From positions 418,026-450,732 of the forward strand of contig JAUJMV010000001.1 of assembly GCA_030446685.1 (NCBI GenBank): DNA of 32,707 nt. Reading direction: 5' to 3'. The stretch is from Thermomicrobiales bacterium. GTDB lineage: Bacteria; Chloroflexota; Chloroflexia; Thermomicrobiales; CADCWN01. The notes beneath the pieces were generated by a model. The model ran no database searches. It was not told the origin of the DNA and was given only the letters and a program-made list of their open reading frames with translations. Positions within the stretch are counted from its first letter, which is position 1. Each line of letters opens with the position of its first letter. Of this stretch, positions 6,506-17,213 are shown piece after piece. The position numbers were made by a program, and so were the translations under genes.

Positions 6506-7771
6506 TTCGTTCGAAGACGCCGCTGCCCTGCTCCCAGTGGAGCATCTCGACCTCGGCCTCGTCGCCGGGGGCGAGGCATTCCACACCGTCGGGAACGATC
6601 AGCAGGCCGTTGGCGCGCACCAGCGCGGTGAGGACGCCCGAGCCCTGCTCCCCGGTCGGGCGCACCGTCGGGCCGTCCGGGCCGGCGGCGACGAGCGCGC
6701 GGACGAAGTGCCGCCGGCCGCCGCGGTTCTCCACCGGCGCGGTCAGGCGGGCGCGGACCGTCGGCTTGCGCCAGTCGCGGTGGCCGAGGAGGCGCAGGAG
6801 CAGCGGGCGGCCGAAGAGTTCGAAGGAGACGAACGCGGCGACCGGGTTGCCCGGCAGCCCCAGGAAGGGCCGGCCGCCGAGGCGGCCGTAGGCGAGCGGC
6901 CTGCCGGGCTTCATCCGCACCTGCCAGAGGTCGATTCGCCCCTCGGCGCGCAGCACGTCCTTGACCATGTCGTAATCGCCGATCGAGACGCCGCCGGAGG
7001 AGACGATCAGGTCGGCGTCGCGCGCGGCCCGGGAGCAGGCCGGTCAGTTCGGCGACGGTGTCCCGCGCGACGCCGAGGAGGCGGGGACGCCGCCGTAGCG
7101 CCGGACCAGCGCGGCCAGGGTGTAACTGTTGCTGTCGCGGATCTGGCCTGGCCCGAGGGGGCGTCCCGGCGCGACCACCTCGTCGCCGGTCGCGACGATC
7201 GCGACGACCGGGCGGCGGTGGACCGGGACGTTCGCGCGGCCGAGCGAGGCCAGCACGCCGATCTCGGCGGGCCGGAGGAGCGCCCCGGCGCGCAGCACCG
7301 TCTCGCCGCGGCGCACGTCCTCGCCGGCCTCGCGCACGTTGATCCACGGCCCCTGCGCGGTGTAGATCGCCACGGCGCCGGGGTCCGCGCCCGACCGCGC
7401 GCCCCGCGCCTCGTCGGTCTCCTCGAAGCGGACGACGGTGTCCGCGCCGGGCGGCAGCGGGGCGCCGGTCATGATCCGGATCGCGGTGCCGGGGGCGACC
7501 GCGCCGCGCGGGGCGTACCCCGCCGGCCCCTGCGCGACGACCCGGAGCCGGGCGGGCGCGTCGCGGCGGGCGCCCGCCAGGTCCGCGGCGCGCACGGCGT
7601 AGCCGTCCATCGCCGAGTTGCGGAAGGGGGGATGTCGGCCGCGGCGACCACGTCCTCGGCCAGCACCAGGCCGAGCGCGTCGAGCAACGGCACCTGCTCG
7701 ACCGGCAGCGGCTCGACGCCGGCGAGGATGCGCTCGCGGGCCTCGTCCACGCCGATCATCGCCTGGTCCAT
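6492..7771 (-). pseudogene. moeA: Molybdopterin molybdenumtransferase, frameshifted
   Basis: Three frames together give a MoeA-like protein of about 420 residues, the normal length. It starts MDQAMIGVDEARERILAGVE (ATG at 7771). The signature DIPP-NSAMDGYAVRAADLAG is split near 7625. Then come IRIMTGAPLPPGADTVVRFE, VAIVATGDEVV and RDSNSYTLAALVRRYGG, LLGVARDTVAELTGLLP, SSGGVSIGDYDMVKDVL and LPGNPVAAFVSFE, which form domains III, I and IV of MoeA. MoeA inserts molybdate into adenylylated molybdopterin. Frame changes occur near 7625, 7085 and 7030, each at a G/C run, so either the gene is decaying or the sequence has indel errors. A molybdenum hydroxylase lies at 20153-22718. The C-terminal RTEG and stop come from the repeat at 6480-6505. 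Confidence 0.88.
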
Positions 7772-7797
7772 CGTCGCTTCGCTCCTTCAGGACGGCC

Positions 7798-7901
7798 AGG
7801 GCTGAGGACTGAGGACTGAGGACGGGGTGGGGCGGTTGCAGAACTGGACGGTTGGTGAACGGTTGGTCATACTTCGCCCTCAGTCCTCAGTCCTCAATCC
7901 T
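7798..7901. repeat. Fold-back element with 7-base unit arms (2 of 5)
   Basis: The left arm 7798-7823 (tandem CTGAGGA) and the right arm 7876-7901 are reverse complements at 23 of 26 positions around a 52-base loop. It uses the same heptamer as the element at 6408-6505, so the two elements bracket the moeA-like gene. It fills the spacer between that gene and the cyclase gene. Confidence 0.75.
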
Positions 7902-8572
7902 CTACTCGAACGCCACGATGCGTAGCGGGAAAGCGTCGAGGCCCTGCACCGGGATCGGCAGGGCACAGATGAAGACGCGCGGCCGGCTGAGGCTGGCGAG
8001 GTTCGCGACGTTCTCGATGAAGGGGATGTCGTGTTCGAGGAGGGCCAGGTGGCAGTCGAGGTGGCCGGGGTGAGCGGCCCCTCCAGCCCGGCGAGATCGG
8101 TGCCGACCAGCTTGACGCCGCGCTCGACCAGCGCCAGCATCGCCGCGGCGGTCAGGCTCGGGCGGTGCGCGTATTCGGGCGTGTCCTGTCGCCCGGCGAA
8201 GCCGGTGCGGAGCAGGGCGATATCGCCCTGCTTGATGCCGCCCGCCGCGGCAATGACTGGCTCCAACTCGGCGGCGCCGACCAGCGTGTCGGGCGGCAGC
8301 GTGCTCAGATCGAGGACGACCGCCTCGCCGACCAGTTGCTCGACCGGGATGCCGGCGAGGTCGCGCCCGGTCTCGACACAGTGGTAGGGCGCCTCGATGT
8401 GCGTGCCGATATGGCTGATCGTGCTGACGCGGTGCATGATGTACCAGGGGTGCTCGACCGGGGGGTGGGGCGTCAACTCCTCGGTGCGGCCGCGCTCGAT
8501 CCGCAGGGGCCGGCCGCCCTGTCCGGGGACGAGCGGCAGGGTGAGATCGACAATCCGAGTGTAATTGATCAT
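7902..8572 (-). CDS. Cyclase-family metal hydrolase (kynurenine formamidase-like), one frameshift
   Basis: The protein begins MINYTRIVDLTLPLVPGQGG and carries the family metal site SHIGTHIEAPYHCVETGRDL, then GDIALLRTGFA and GVKLVGTDLAGLEGPLTP. The homologous C-terminus (LDCHLALLEHDIPFIENVAN then FICALPIPVQGLDAFPLRIV) is in another frame, so one base is missing near 8065. Corrected length is about 223 residues, normal for this family (cyclase/arylformamidase). Members hydrolyse formamides or cyclic amides; the substrate here is unknown. ATG at 8572 is preferred; GTG at 8581 lies almost on top of the AAGGGG site. Uncorrected, the frame continues into the repeat and stops at 7880. It could belong to a degradative set with the amidase at 26247, but the two are not adjacent. 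Confidence 0.82.
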
Positions 8573-8601
8573 CCCGCTCACGGCCCCTTCTTCGAAGATA
8601 T

Positions 8602-8723
8602 AACCGCCAAGACGCCAAGAACGCCAAGGTCGCCAAGCGAGAGAATATCGGCTCTCACCCCACCCAATCTCTTGATCGCATTGGCCCCTTGGCGCTTCTT
8701 GGCGTTCTTGGCGTCTTAGCGGT

Positions 8724-8725
<2 letters not shown>
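8602..8725. repeat. Fold-back element with 9-base unit arms (3 of 5)
   Basis: The left arm (8602-8637) is tandem CGCCAAGNN units. The right arm (8688-8725) is the imperfect reverse complement, with about 32 of 36 positions pairing. It lies between the cyclase and malate dehydrogenase genes, and the right arm reaches the malate dehydrogenase stop (8724-8726). Confidence 0.75.
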
Positions 8726-11217
<2,492 letters not shown>

Positions 11218-11221
<4 letters not shown>

Positions 11222-11778
11222 GCGTCAAGCAACTGATCACGGCGGAAGACCTTTGGGAGATGCCCGAGATCCCCGGCAAGCGGTTCGAACTGGTGAGAGG
11301 AGAGCTGGTCGAGGTGCCGGGAACGAGCGCGCTGCACAATTTCATCGTAATGACCGTTGCCCGCTTGCTCGACACGTTCGTGCGTCCACGACGCTTGGGG
11401 GTTGTCGCCAGCGATGGCGCGAGTTACCTGCTGACCCGCTCCCCCGATGTCTTGCGCATCCCGGACGTATCGTTCGTGACGCGCGGGCGTGTGCCCGAGT
11501 CTGGCATCCCCAGGAGGTACTGGCCGCTCGCGCCGGACTTGGCTGTGGAGATTGTTTCCCCGAGTGACAGGGCGAGCGATCTCCGCGAGAAGGTGCGCGA
11601 CTACCTGGATGCCGGCACGCGGCTCGTCTGGGTGCTGTGGCCCGAGGATCGCTCCGTTACTGTCTACGCAGCGGGCAGTGAAGTGCGCGAGTTGCGGGAA
11701 GGTGACGAACTCGACGGGGGCGAGGTGCTGCCGGGGTTCCGGGCGCGGGTGGCGGACCTCTTCGTGGAAGAGTACTGA
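11218..11778 (+). CDS. Uma2-family (DUF820) putative restriction-endonuclease-like protein
   Basis: The 186-residue protein shows the Uma2 pattern: RFELVRGELVEVPG at residues 22-35, RIPDVSFV (Asp83), APDLAVEIVSPSD (Asp107, Glu111) and Lys125 in DLREKVRDYLDAG. Then come VWVLWPEDRSVTVY and the GFRARVADLF tail. Together these make a PD-(D/E)XK nuclease-like core. Uma2 proteins are abundant in cyanobacteria and Chloroflexota; their function is not settled and many copies occur scattered in genomes. Its start overlaps the LarA-like stop (ATGA), so the two are translationally coupled, but a functional link is doubtful. Base composition in this gene is less GC-extreme than in its neighbours, which fits mobility. 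Confidence 0.85.
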
Positions 11779-11817
11779 CGGCGCGTTGCAATCGACACCG
11801 GGTAGACGGGTGCCATC

Positions 11818-12807
11818 GTGACCGCAGGGATGTCCCGCCGACCGACCGCGGCGAAAACAGCCGCCAGCCGCATCCCGCGGTGGCCGCGCGACGGCCGGCT
11901 GCTGGGTAGCCTCGCCCGCGCGCTCTTCGCGATCTGGTTCGTGATGACCCTCTGCTTCTTCCTCTTCCGGCTCCTGCCGGCGGAGGCCCCGGTCGCGGAC
12001 GGCCACTCGCTGCCGGGGCAGTACTTCGCCTACCTGGGCCAACTGGCGCGCGGCGACTTCGGCACCTCGCTGGTGTCGCGGGGAGTGCCGGTGGGGCGGA
12101 TCATCGCGGCGCTGCTGCCCTGGACGCTCTTCACGGTCGGCACCGGCCTCCTGCTCAGCTTCGCGCTCGGCGTGGCGCTGGGGACGCTGGCGGGCTACTG
12201 GCGGGGCGAGACGTTCGACACGGTGCTCAGCGCGTTCGCGGCGCTGACGCTCGGGGTGCCGCAGGCGATCCTCGGCACGCTGCTGGTGGTCTACGGCGGG
12301 GTGCGCTGGGGGCTGTTCGACATCTCGGCGCAGCGGGGCGCGCTCAGTCCGGGCGTCCGGCCGGAACTGAGCCTGTCCTTCCTGGGCGACCTGCTGGCGC
12401 ACGCCTGGCTCCCGATCCTGGCCTACGTCCTGATGACGTTCGGCTACTGGTTCCTGCTGATGAAGAACGCGACGACGGCGGTGCTGGAGGAGGACTACGT
12501 CGTGCAGGGCCGGGCGCGCGGGCTGACCGACGAGCGGCTGGCCCTAGCGTATGTCGGGCGCAACGCGGTCCTGCCGGTCACCACCTACGGCGCGATCGCG
12601 CTCGGCAGCGCGCTCGGCGGCTCGGTCATCTTCGAGCAGATCTTCGTCTACCGCGGCATCGGCCTGTTGCTGACCGAGTCGGTGAACCGGCGCGACCTCC
12701 CGGTGCTGCAAGCGGCCTTCCTCATCCTGGCGGCGGCGATCATCCTGAGCAACCTCGCGACCGAATTGCTCTACCCGTGGATTGATCCGCGCGTGCGGTC
12801 GGGGTGA
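11818..12807 (+). CDS. Orphan DppB/OppB-type ABC transporter permease
   Basis: The 329-residue integral membrane protein has an N-terminal helix (LARALFAIWFVMTLCFFLF), the short periplasmic segment GQYFAYLGQLARGDFGTSLV that is typical of DppB/OppB, five further helices, and the cytoplasmic EAA-like loop VVQGRARGLTDERLALAYVG followed by RNAVLPVTTYG. It would form half of the channel of a peptide/nickel-type importer. No DppC, ATPase or binding-protein gene is next to it, unlike normal dpp/opp operons, so partners must be encoded elsewhere or the gene is a remnant. The start is uncertain: GTG at 11818 or ATG at 11830, neither with a clear ribosome site. Confidence 0.85.
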   Translation: MTAGMSRRPTAAKTAASRIPRWPRDGRLLGSLARALFAIWFVMTLCFFLFRLLPAEAPVADGHSLPGQYFAYLGQLARGDFGTSLVSRGVPVGRIIAALLPWTLFTVGTGLLLSFALGVALGTLAGYWRGETFDTVLSAFAALTLGVPQAILGTLLVVYGGVRWGLFDISAQRGALSPGVRPELSLSFLGDLLAHAWLPILAYVLMTFGYWFLLMKNATTAVLEEDYVVQGRARGLTDERLALAYVGRNAVLPVTTYGAIALGSALGGSVIFEQIFVYRGIGLLLTESVNRRDLPVLQAAFLILAAAIILSNLATELLYPWIDPRVRSG

Positions 12808-12819
12808 CCTCTCCCTCGA

Positions 12820-12932
12820 CCCCTCCCCTGCGAGGGGAGGGGGGACGGGGAGGCGGTCCCCGGTGGTGGCCCTGGCCTCTCCATTGCGAGGGGAGGGTGG
12901 CGAGCTCCTCCCCCAGTATTGGGGGAGGGGAG
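12820..12932. repeat. Cluster of three GC-rich hairpins after the permease gene
   Basis: Within the 311-base spacer before the aminotransferase gene there are three stem-loops. A perfect 10-base stem is at 12820-12842 (CCCCTCCCCT, loop GCG). A 7-base stem with one mismatch is near 12876-12897, and an 11-base stem with one mismatch is at 12905-12930. The first two share GCGAGGGGAGG, so they are related copies. No T tract follows. The remaining spacer to 13118 is G-rich with no feature I can support. Confidence 0.6.
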
Positions 12933-13118
12933 CGGGTCGTGGCGGCCGGACGTGTGGGTCTGATAACGCCCGGCGGCTCTGGCGGCACGGCGCCTGGTCC
13001 GGGACGCGGCGCAGCGTGTAGGCGCGGGGATGGGCGCCCCGGACCGTGGGGGGCGCGTGTGGAGGGCGTGGAGCGCGGCGCGCGGGGTCGCGCCGGGGCG
13101 GGAGGGGAGGGCGCGACG

Positions 13119-14294
13119 ATGCGGCTGGCGAGCCGGATGGAGCGGTTGGGCACCGAGACGGCGTTCTCGGTGCTGGCGAAGGCGAAGGCGCTGGAGGCGC
13201 AGGGGCGCGAGATCATCCACTTGGAGATCGGCGAGCCGGACTTCGACACGCCCGAGAACATCGTGGAGGCCGGCTGCCGCGCGCTGCGCGAGGGGCAGAC
13301 CCACTACACACCGGCCGCGGGGATCCCGCAGTTGCGCGACGCGATCGCCGCCGACGTGGCGCGCAGCCGGGGGATCCCGGTCGAGCGCGAGCAGGTGGTG
13401 GTCACGCCGGGCGGCAAGCCGATCATGTTCTTCGCGATCACCGCGCTGGTGGACGAGGGGGACGAGGTGCTGATGCCGAACCCGGCCTTCCCGATCTATG
13501 AGTCGATGGTCGAGTTCGTCGGCGGCCGGCCGGTCTTCGTGCCGCTGCGGCAGGAGCGGCAGTTCCGCTTCGACCTGGACGAGTTCCGGGCCGGGCTGAG
13601 CGAGCGCACGCGGCTGGTGATCCTCAACTCGCCCGCCAACCCGACCGGCGGCGTGCTGACGCCGGGGGACATCGCGGCGATCGCCGACATCCTGCGCGAC
13701 CGCCCCGACATCATGGTCCTCAGCGACGAGATCTACTCGCGCCTCCTCTACGACGGCGCGTTCGCCTCGATCGCGGCGGAGCCGGGGATGGCGGAGCGGA
13801 CGATCATCCTCGACGGCTTCTCCAAGACCTACGCGATGACCGGCTGGCGGCTCGGCTACGGCGTGATGCCGGTCTGGCTGGCGGAGGCGGTCGCCAAGCT
13901 GCAGGTCAACTCGAACTCCTGCACGGCCGCCGCCACGCAGTTCGCCGGCCTGGAGGCGCTCACCGGGCCGCAGGACTCGGTCGGCCGGATGCTGGCGGAG
14001 TTCCGCGCCCGCCGCGACCTGATCGTCGCCGGCCTGAACGCGCTGCCGGGCGTCGAGTGCGTTGTGCCGGAGGGGGCGTTCTACGCCTTCCCGCGGGTGG
14101 TCGGGACCGGGCGAGCCGCGTCGGAGTTGGCCGATTTGCTGCTGAATGAGGCGGGGGTCGCCTGCCTCTCCGGCACCGCCTTCGGCCGGCACGGCGAGGG
14201 CCACCTGCGCTTCTCCTACGCCAACTCGCGCGAGAACATCGGCAAGGCGCTCGAACGGATGGGCGAGGTGCTGGCGCGGGCGGGCGTGCGCTGA
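13119..14294 (+). CDS. Class I/II PLP-dependent aminotransferase (aspartate aminotransferase-like)
   Basis: The 391-residue protein is a fold-type I aminotransferase. It has EIGEPDFDTPENIVEAG, THYTPAAGIPQLRDAIA, NSPANPTGGVL (PLP contact Asn), LSDEIYSRLLY (Asp and Tyr contacting PLP), and the PLP-lysine motif FSKTYAMTGWRLGY (Lys236). HLRFSYANS near the C-terminus carries the carboxylate-binding Arg. It resembles subgroup I-gamma aspartate/prephenate aminotransferases, which pass amino groups between aspartate and 2-oxoglutarate; other substrates are possible. ATG at 13119 has GGAGGGG upstream. It precedes sdhA but is separated by 318 bases with its own promoter-like sequence, so it is probably a separate unit. 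Confidence 0.9.
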   Translation: MRLASRMERLGTETAFSVLAKAKALEAQGREIIHLEIGEPDFDTPENIVEAGCRALREGQTHYTPAAGIPQLRDAIAADVARSRGIPVEREQVVVTPGGKPIMFFAITALVDEGDEVLMPNPAFPIYESMVEFVGGRPVFVPLRQERQFRFDLDEFRAGLSERTRLVILNSPANPTGGVLTPGDIAAIADILRDRPDIMVLSDEIYSRLLYDGAFASIAAEPGMAERTIILDGFSKTYAMTGWRLGYGVMPVWLAEAVAKLQVNSNSCTAAATQFAGLEALTGPQDSVGRMLAEFRARRDLIVAGLNALPGVECVVPEGAFYAFPRVVGTGRAASELADLLLNEAGVACLSGTAFGRHGEGHLRFSYANSRENIGKALERMGEVLARAGVR

Positions 14295-14323
14295 AGTACG
14301 AAGTACGAGGTACGAAGTACGAA
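14293..14323 (+). repeat. Tandem heptamer array after the aminotransferase gene
   Basis: Four 7-base units (GAAGTAC twice, GAGGTAC, GAAGTAC) plus GAA begin at the aminotransferase stop codon. Unlike the five fold-back elements elsewhere in the window I find no inverted partner arm in this spacer, so it may be a remnant or a half element. Confidence 0.65.
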
Positions 14324-14395
14324 TGGGCCGCCGGGCGGCCGCACGGTTGGTCCGCCGCGGGGGGGCGGAATCCCCGGCAGCGCGCGGATTTCGCC

Positions 14396-14424
14396 TTTCA
14401 AAGGCGGCGCGCTCGTGCTACAAT
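14396..14424 (+). promoter_or_regulatory. Promoter of sdhAB
   Basis: TACAAT (14419-14424) is a five-of-six -10 box. TTTCAA (14396-14401), 17 bases upstream, is a weak -35. The weak -35 and the palindrome overlapping the -10 edge suggest regulated transcription. The leader would be about 180 bases and contains a 7-base hairpin (CGCCGGA/TCCGGCG near 14463-14485). Confidence 0.5.
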
Positions 14425-14437
14425 TGACATATGTCAA
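14424..14437. promoter_or_regulatory. Perfect 14-base palindrome at the sdhAB start site (operator candidate)
   Basis: TTGACATATGTCAA is its own reverse complement and begins on the last base of the -10 box, covering the expected transcription start. It is AT-rich in a GC-rich spacer. The geometry is that of a repressor operator bound by a symmetrical dimer. No regulator gene is adjacent. Confidence 0.55.
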
Positions 14438-14457
14438 CGGGGTGGGGGAACCCGTCG

Positions 14458-14601
14458 ATGAAGCGCCGGAATCCACCTCCGGCGGTATGTCCTACACAGC
14501 GCGTGCCAGCCACCAGCACCATTCACCGCGAGTTGCGCGCGGGGGCAGCGAGCCCGCCCGAACCGGCTGGCTCTGCGGGGCGGCCCGTTGACGGTCGTTG
14601 A
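14458..14601 (+). other. Possible 47-codon leader ORF upstream of sdhA
   Basis: An ATG with GGGGGA 7 bases upstream opens 47 codons (MKRRNPPPAVCPTQRVPATS and on) that end 11 bases before the sdhA ATG. The product is Pro/Ala/Arg-rich with no membrane segment, so it is not the missing SdhC anchor. It is more likely a chance frame. Confidence 0.15.
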
Positions 14602-14612
14602 GGAGGAGAGCC

Positions 14613-16367
14613 ATGGCGTCCGAGGCGCGTCCTGAGAACTATCACAAGCACGACGTGATCGTCGTCGGGGCGGGGGGCGCCGGCCTGATGGCGGCGGTGC
14701 AGCTCGCCGGCCACGCCGACGTGGCGGTGATCTCGAAGCTCTACCCCAGCCGGTCGCACACCGGGGCGGCGCAGGGCGGCATCTGCGCCGCGCTGGGCAA
14801 TCTCGAGGAGGACCACTGGGAGTGGCACATGTTCGACACGGTCAAGGGGGGCGACTACCTGACCGACCAGGACGCCGCGGAGGTGCTGGCGCGCGAGGCG
14901 GTGGACGCGATCATCGAGCTGGAGCACATGGGGCTCCCGTTCAGCCGCACGCCGGACGGCAAGATCGCCCAGCGGCGCTTCGGCGGGCACACGCGCAACT
15001 ACGGTGAGGGGCCGGTGATGCGCTCCTGCTACGCCGCCGACCGCACCGGGCACATGATCCTGCAGACGCTCTACCAGCAGGGGATCAAGCACAGCGTCAA
15101 CTTCTTCGATGAGTTCCAGGTGCTGGACATCCTCTTCAACGAGGGGGTCTGCTGCGGCGTGGTCGCCTACGCGATCCGCACCGGGGAGATCCACACCTTC
15201 CACGGCAAGGCGGTGATCTTCGCCACCGGCGGCTTCGGGCGGGTCTACTCGGTCACCTCGAACGCGATGGCGCTGACCGGGGACGGGGTGGCGATCCCCT
15301 GGCGGCGCGGCATCCCGCTCGAGGACATGGAGATGTTCCAGTTCCACCCGACGGGGATCTACAAGCTGGGGATCCTGCTCTCGGAGGCGGCGCGGGGCGA
15401 GGGGGGCATCGTCCGCAACAGCGAGGAAGAGGCGTTCGCCAAGCGCTACGCCCCGACGCTGGCCGACCTGGCGCCGCGCGACATGATGTCGCGCTTCATC
15501 TACCAGGAGATCAAGGAGGGGCGGGGCGCGGGGCCGAATAAGGACTACGTCTACCTCGACCTGCGGCACATCCCCTACGACGTGCAGGAGGCCAAGCTCC
15601 CCGACATCACCGAGTTCATCCGGGTCTACCTGGGGGTCGACCCGACGAAGGAACTTTCGCCGATCCAGCCGACGGCGCACTACGCGATGGGCGGGCTGCC
15701 GACCGACGTGGACGGGCGGGTGCTGGTGGACGACCGGACGGCGCTGCCGGGCTTCTACGCGGCCGGGGAGTGCGCCTGCGTGTCGGTCCACGGGGCCAAC
15801 CGGCTGGGGACCAACTCGCTGGTGGACCTGGTCGTCTTCGGGCGGCGCGCGGGCAAGCACGCGCTCGACTTCGTCCGCCACGCCGACCTCGTCCCGCTGC
15901 CGGCCAACCCGGAGGGCTTCGCGCGCGACCAGGTGGAGCGGCTGCTGAGCCGGGGCGCCGGGGTGAGCGAGAAGGCCGGCGAGATCCGGCAAACCTTGCA
16001 GGTCGAGATGTTCGACAAGGCGTCGGTGGTGCGCAACGAGCAGGGCCTCAAAGAGATGCACGGGATCCTGCTCGATCTGCAGCACCGCTACCAGCGGGTG
16101 GCGATCGACGACCACACCCGCACCTACAACACCGATCTGCTGGAGGCGATCGAGCTCGGCTACATGCTCGACTGCGCCGAGTGCATCGTGGCGGGCGCGC
16201 TGGCGCGCCAGGAGAGCCGCGGGGCGCACTACCGCGAGGACTACCCGGAGCGCGACGACGTTAACTGGCTCAAGCACACCCTGGTCTGGAAGACCTCGGG
16301 CGGGCTGCGCCACGGGTCGCGCCCGGTGTCGATCACCCGCTTCCAGCCGAAGGAGCGGAAGTACTAG
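14613..16367 (+). CDS. sdhA: Succinate dehydrogenase/fumarate reductase flavoprotein subunit
   Basis: The 584-residue protein has the N-terminal FAD site VVGAGGAGLMAA (Gly19-Gly24). SRSHTGAAQGG carries the His (His49) that binds FAD covalently. RRFGGHTRNYGEGPVMRSCY, FHPTGIY, RGEGGIVRN, HYAMGGLPTDVDGRV and ANRLGTNSLVDLVVFGRRAG (substrate and FAD contacts) follow, then the C-terminal helical domain with RQESRGAHYREDYPERDD. It oxidises succinate to fumarate in the membrane-bound complex II and passes electrons to SdhB. ATG at 14613 follows GAGGAGGAGAG. No membrane anchor gene (SdhC/D) is adjacent. sdhB follows after a 109-base spacer occupied by a fold-back repeat. Confidence 0.96.
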   Translation: MASEARPENYHKHDVIVVGAGGAGLMAAVQLAGHADVAVISKLYPSRSHTGAAQGGICAALGNLEEDHWEWHMFDTVKGGDYLTDQDAAEVLAREAVDAIIELEHMGLPFSRTPDGKIAQRRFGGHTRNYGEGPVMRSCYAADRTGHMILQTLYQQGIKHSVNFFDEFQVLDILFNEGVCCGVVAYAIRTGEIHTFHGKAVIFATGGFGRVYSVTSNAMALTGDGVAIPWRRGIPLEDMEMFQFHPTGIYKLGILLSEAARGEGGIVRNSEEEAFAKRYAPTLADLAPRDMMSRFIYQEIKEGRGAGPNKDYVYLDLRHIPYDVQEAKLPDITEFIRVYLGVDPTKELSPIQPTAHYAMGGLPTDVDGRVLVDDRTALPGFYAAGECACVSVHGANRLGTNSLVDLVVFGRRAGKHALDFVRHADLVPLPANPEGFARDQVERLLSRGAGVSEKAGEIRQTLQVEMFDKASVVRNEQGLKEMHGILLDLQHRYQRVAIDDHTRTYNTDLLEAIELGYMLDCAECIVAGALARQESRGAHYREDYPERDDVNWLKHTLVWKTSGGLRHGSRPVSITRFQPKERKY

Positions 16368-16373
16368 GTGAAG

Positions 16374-16465
16374 TCGGCTAGTCGGGTAGTCGGGTAGTCG
16401 GGTAGAGGAGAACGAAGCGGTCCCCGTCTTCTTCTAGCCGATTAGCCGACTGCCCGACTCGCCCG
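16374..16465. repeat. Fold-back element with 8-base unit arms, between sdhA and sdhB (4 of 5)
   Basis: The left arm (16374-16405) is four octamers: TCGGCTAG, then TCGGGTAG three times. The right arm (16434-16465) is four octamers of the complementary type (CTAGCCGA, TTAGCCGA, CTGCCCGA, CTCGCCCG). The arms pair over most of 32 bases around a 28-base loop. It occupies nearly the whole sdhA-sdhB spacer. Confidence 0.75.
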
Positions 16466-16476
16466 AAGGGGAAACG

Positions 16477-17175
16477 ATGCGCATTCACTACCGGATCAAG
16501 CGTTTCGATCCGACGACCGATAGCAAGCCGTACTTCCGGGAGTACGATGTCGATCTGGAGCCGACCGACCGCGTGCTCGACGGTCTGAACAAGATCAAGT
16601 GGGAGCAGGACGGGACGCTGACCTACCGCCGCTCCTGCGCGCACGGCGTCTGCGGCTCCGACGCGATGCGGATCAACGGGCGCAACCGGCTCGCCTGCAC
16701 GCTGCTGGTGAAGGACGCGGGCGCCAAGTTGACGATCGAGCCGCTGCTGGGGCTGAAGATCGTCAAGGATCTGGTCGTCGACATGGACCCGTTCTTCGAG
16801 AGCTACAAGAAGGTCAAGCCGTACCTGATCAACGAGGACACGCCGCCGCCGACCGAGCGGCTGCAGAGCCCGGAGCAGCGGGCGATCTTCGACGACACGA
16901 CCAAGTGCATCCTCTGCGCGGCCTGCACCACCTCCTGCCCGCCCTTCTGGGCCAACAAGGAGTTCGTCGGCCCGGCGTCGATCGTCAACGCCCACCGTTT
17001 CATCTTCGACAGCCGGGACCAGGGGGCGGGGGAGCGGCTCGACATCCTCAACCAGCGCGAGGGCGTCTGGCGCTGCCGCACCATCTTCAACTGCACCGAC
17101 GCCTGCCCGCGGCACATCAAGATCACCCACGCGATCGAGGAGGTCAAGCGGGCGCTGCTCTTCAATCGCTACTAG
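16477..17175 (+). CDS. sdhB: Succinate dehydrogenase/fumarate reductase iron-sulfur subunit
   Basis: The 232-residue protein has an N-terminal ferredoxin-like [2Fe-2S] domain with SCAHGVCGSD (Cys54, Cys59, Asp62 in the place often taken by Cys) and LAC (Cys74). The C-terminal domain has CILCAACTTSCP and CRTIFNCTDACP, the ligand sets for the [4Fe-4S] and [3Fe-4S] clusters, with the Pro that fits the 3Fe cluster site. It relays electrons from SdhA flavin to quinone. ATG at 16477 follows AAGGGG. It is part of the sdhAB unit and is followed by a strong terminator at 17214. The membrane anchor is missing locally. Confidence 0.96.
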   Translation: MRIHYRIKRFDPTTDSKPYFREYDVDLEPTDRVLDGLNKIKWEQDGTLTYRRSCAHGVCGSDAMRINGRNRLACTLLVKDAGAKLTIEPLLGLKIVKDLVVDMDPFFESYKKVKPYLINEDTPPPTERLQSPEQRAIFDDTTKCILCAACTTSCPPFWANKEFVGPASIVNAHRFIFDSRDQGAGERLDILNQREGVWRCRTIFNCTDACPRHIKITHAIEEVKRALLFNRY

Positions 17176-17213
17176 CGACCGGGCGCGCGGCACGCGACAT
17201 GGCAGGGTGGCAG

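Noticed and set aside
14458..14601. A small SdhC-like anchor upstream of sdhA
   Set aside because: The 47-residue frame has no membrane helix.
14523..16313. A 596-codon minus-strand frame opposite sdhA
   Set aside because: It is His/Arg/Val/Asp-rich, the usual antisense shadow of a GC-rich gene; sdhA on the plus strand has all family motifs.
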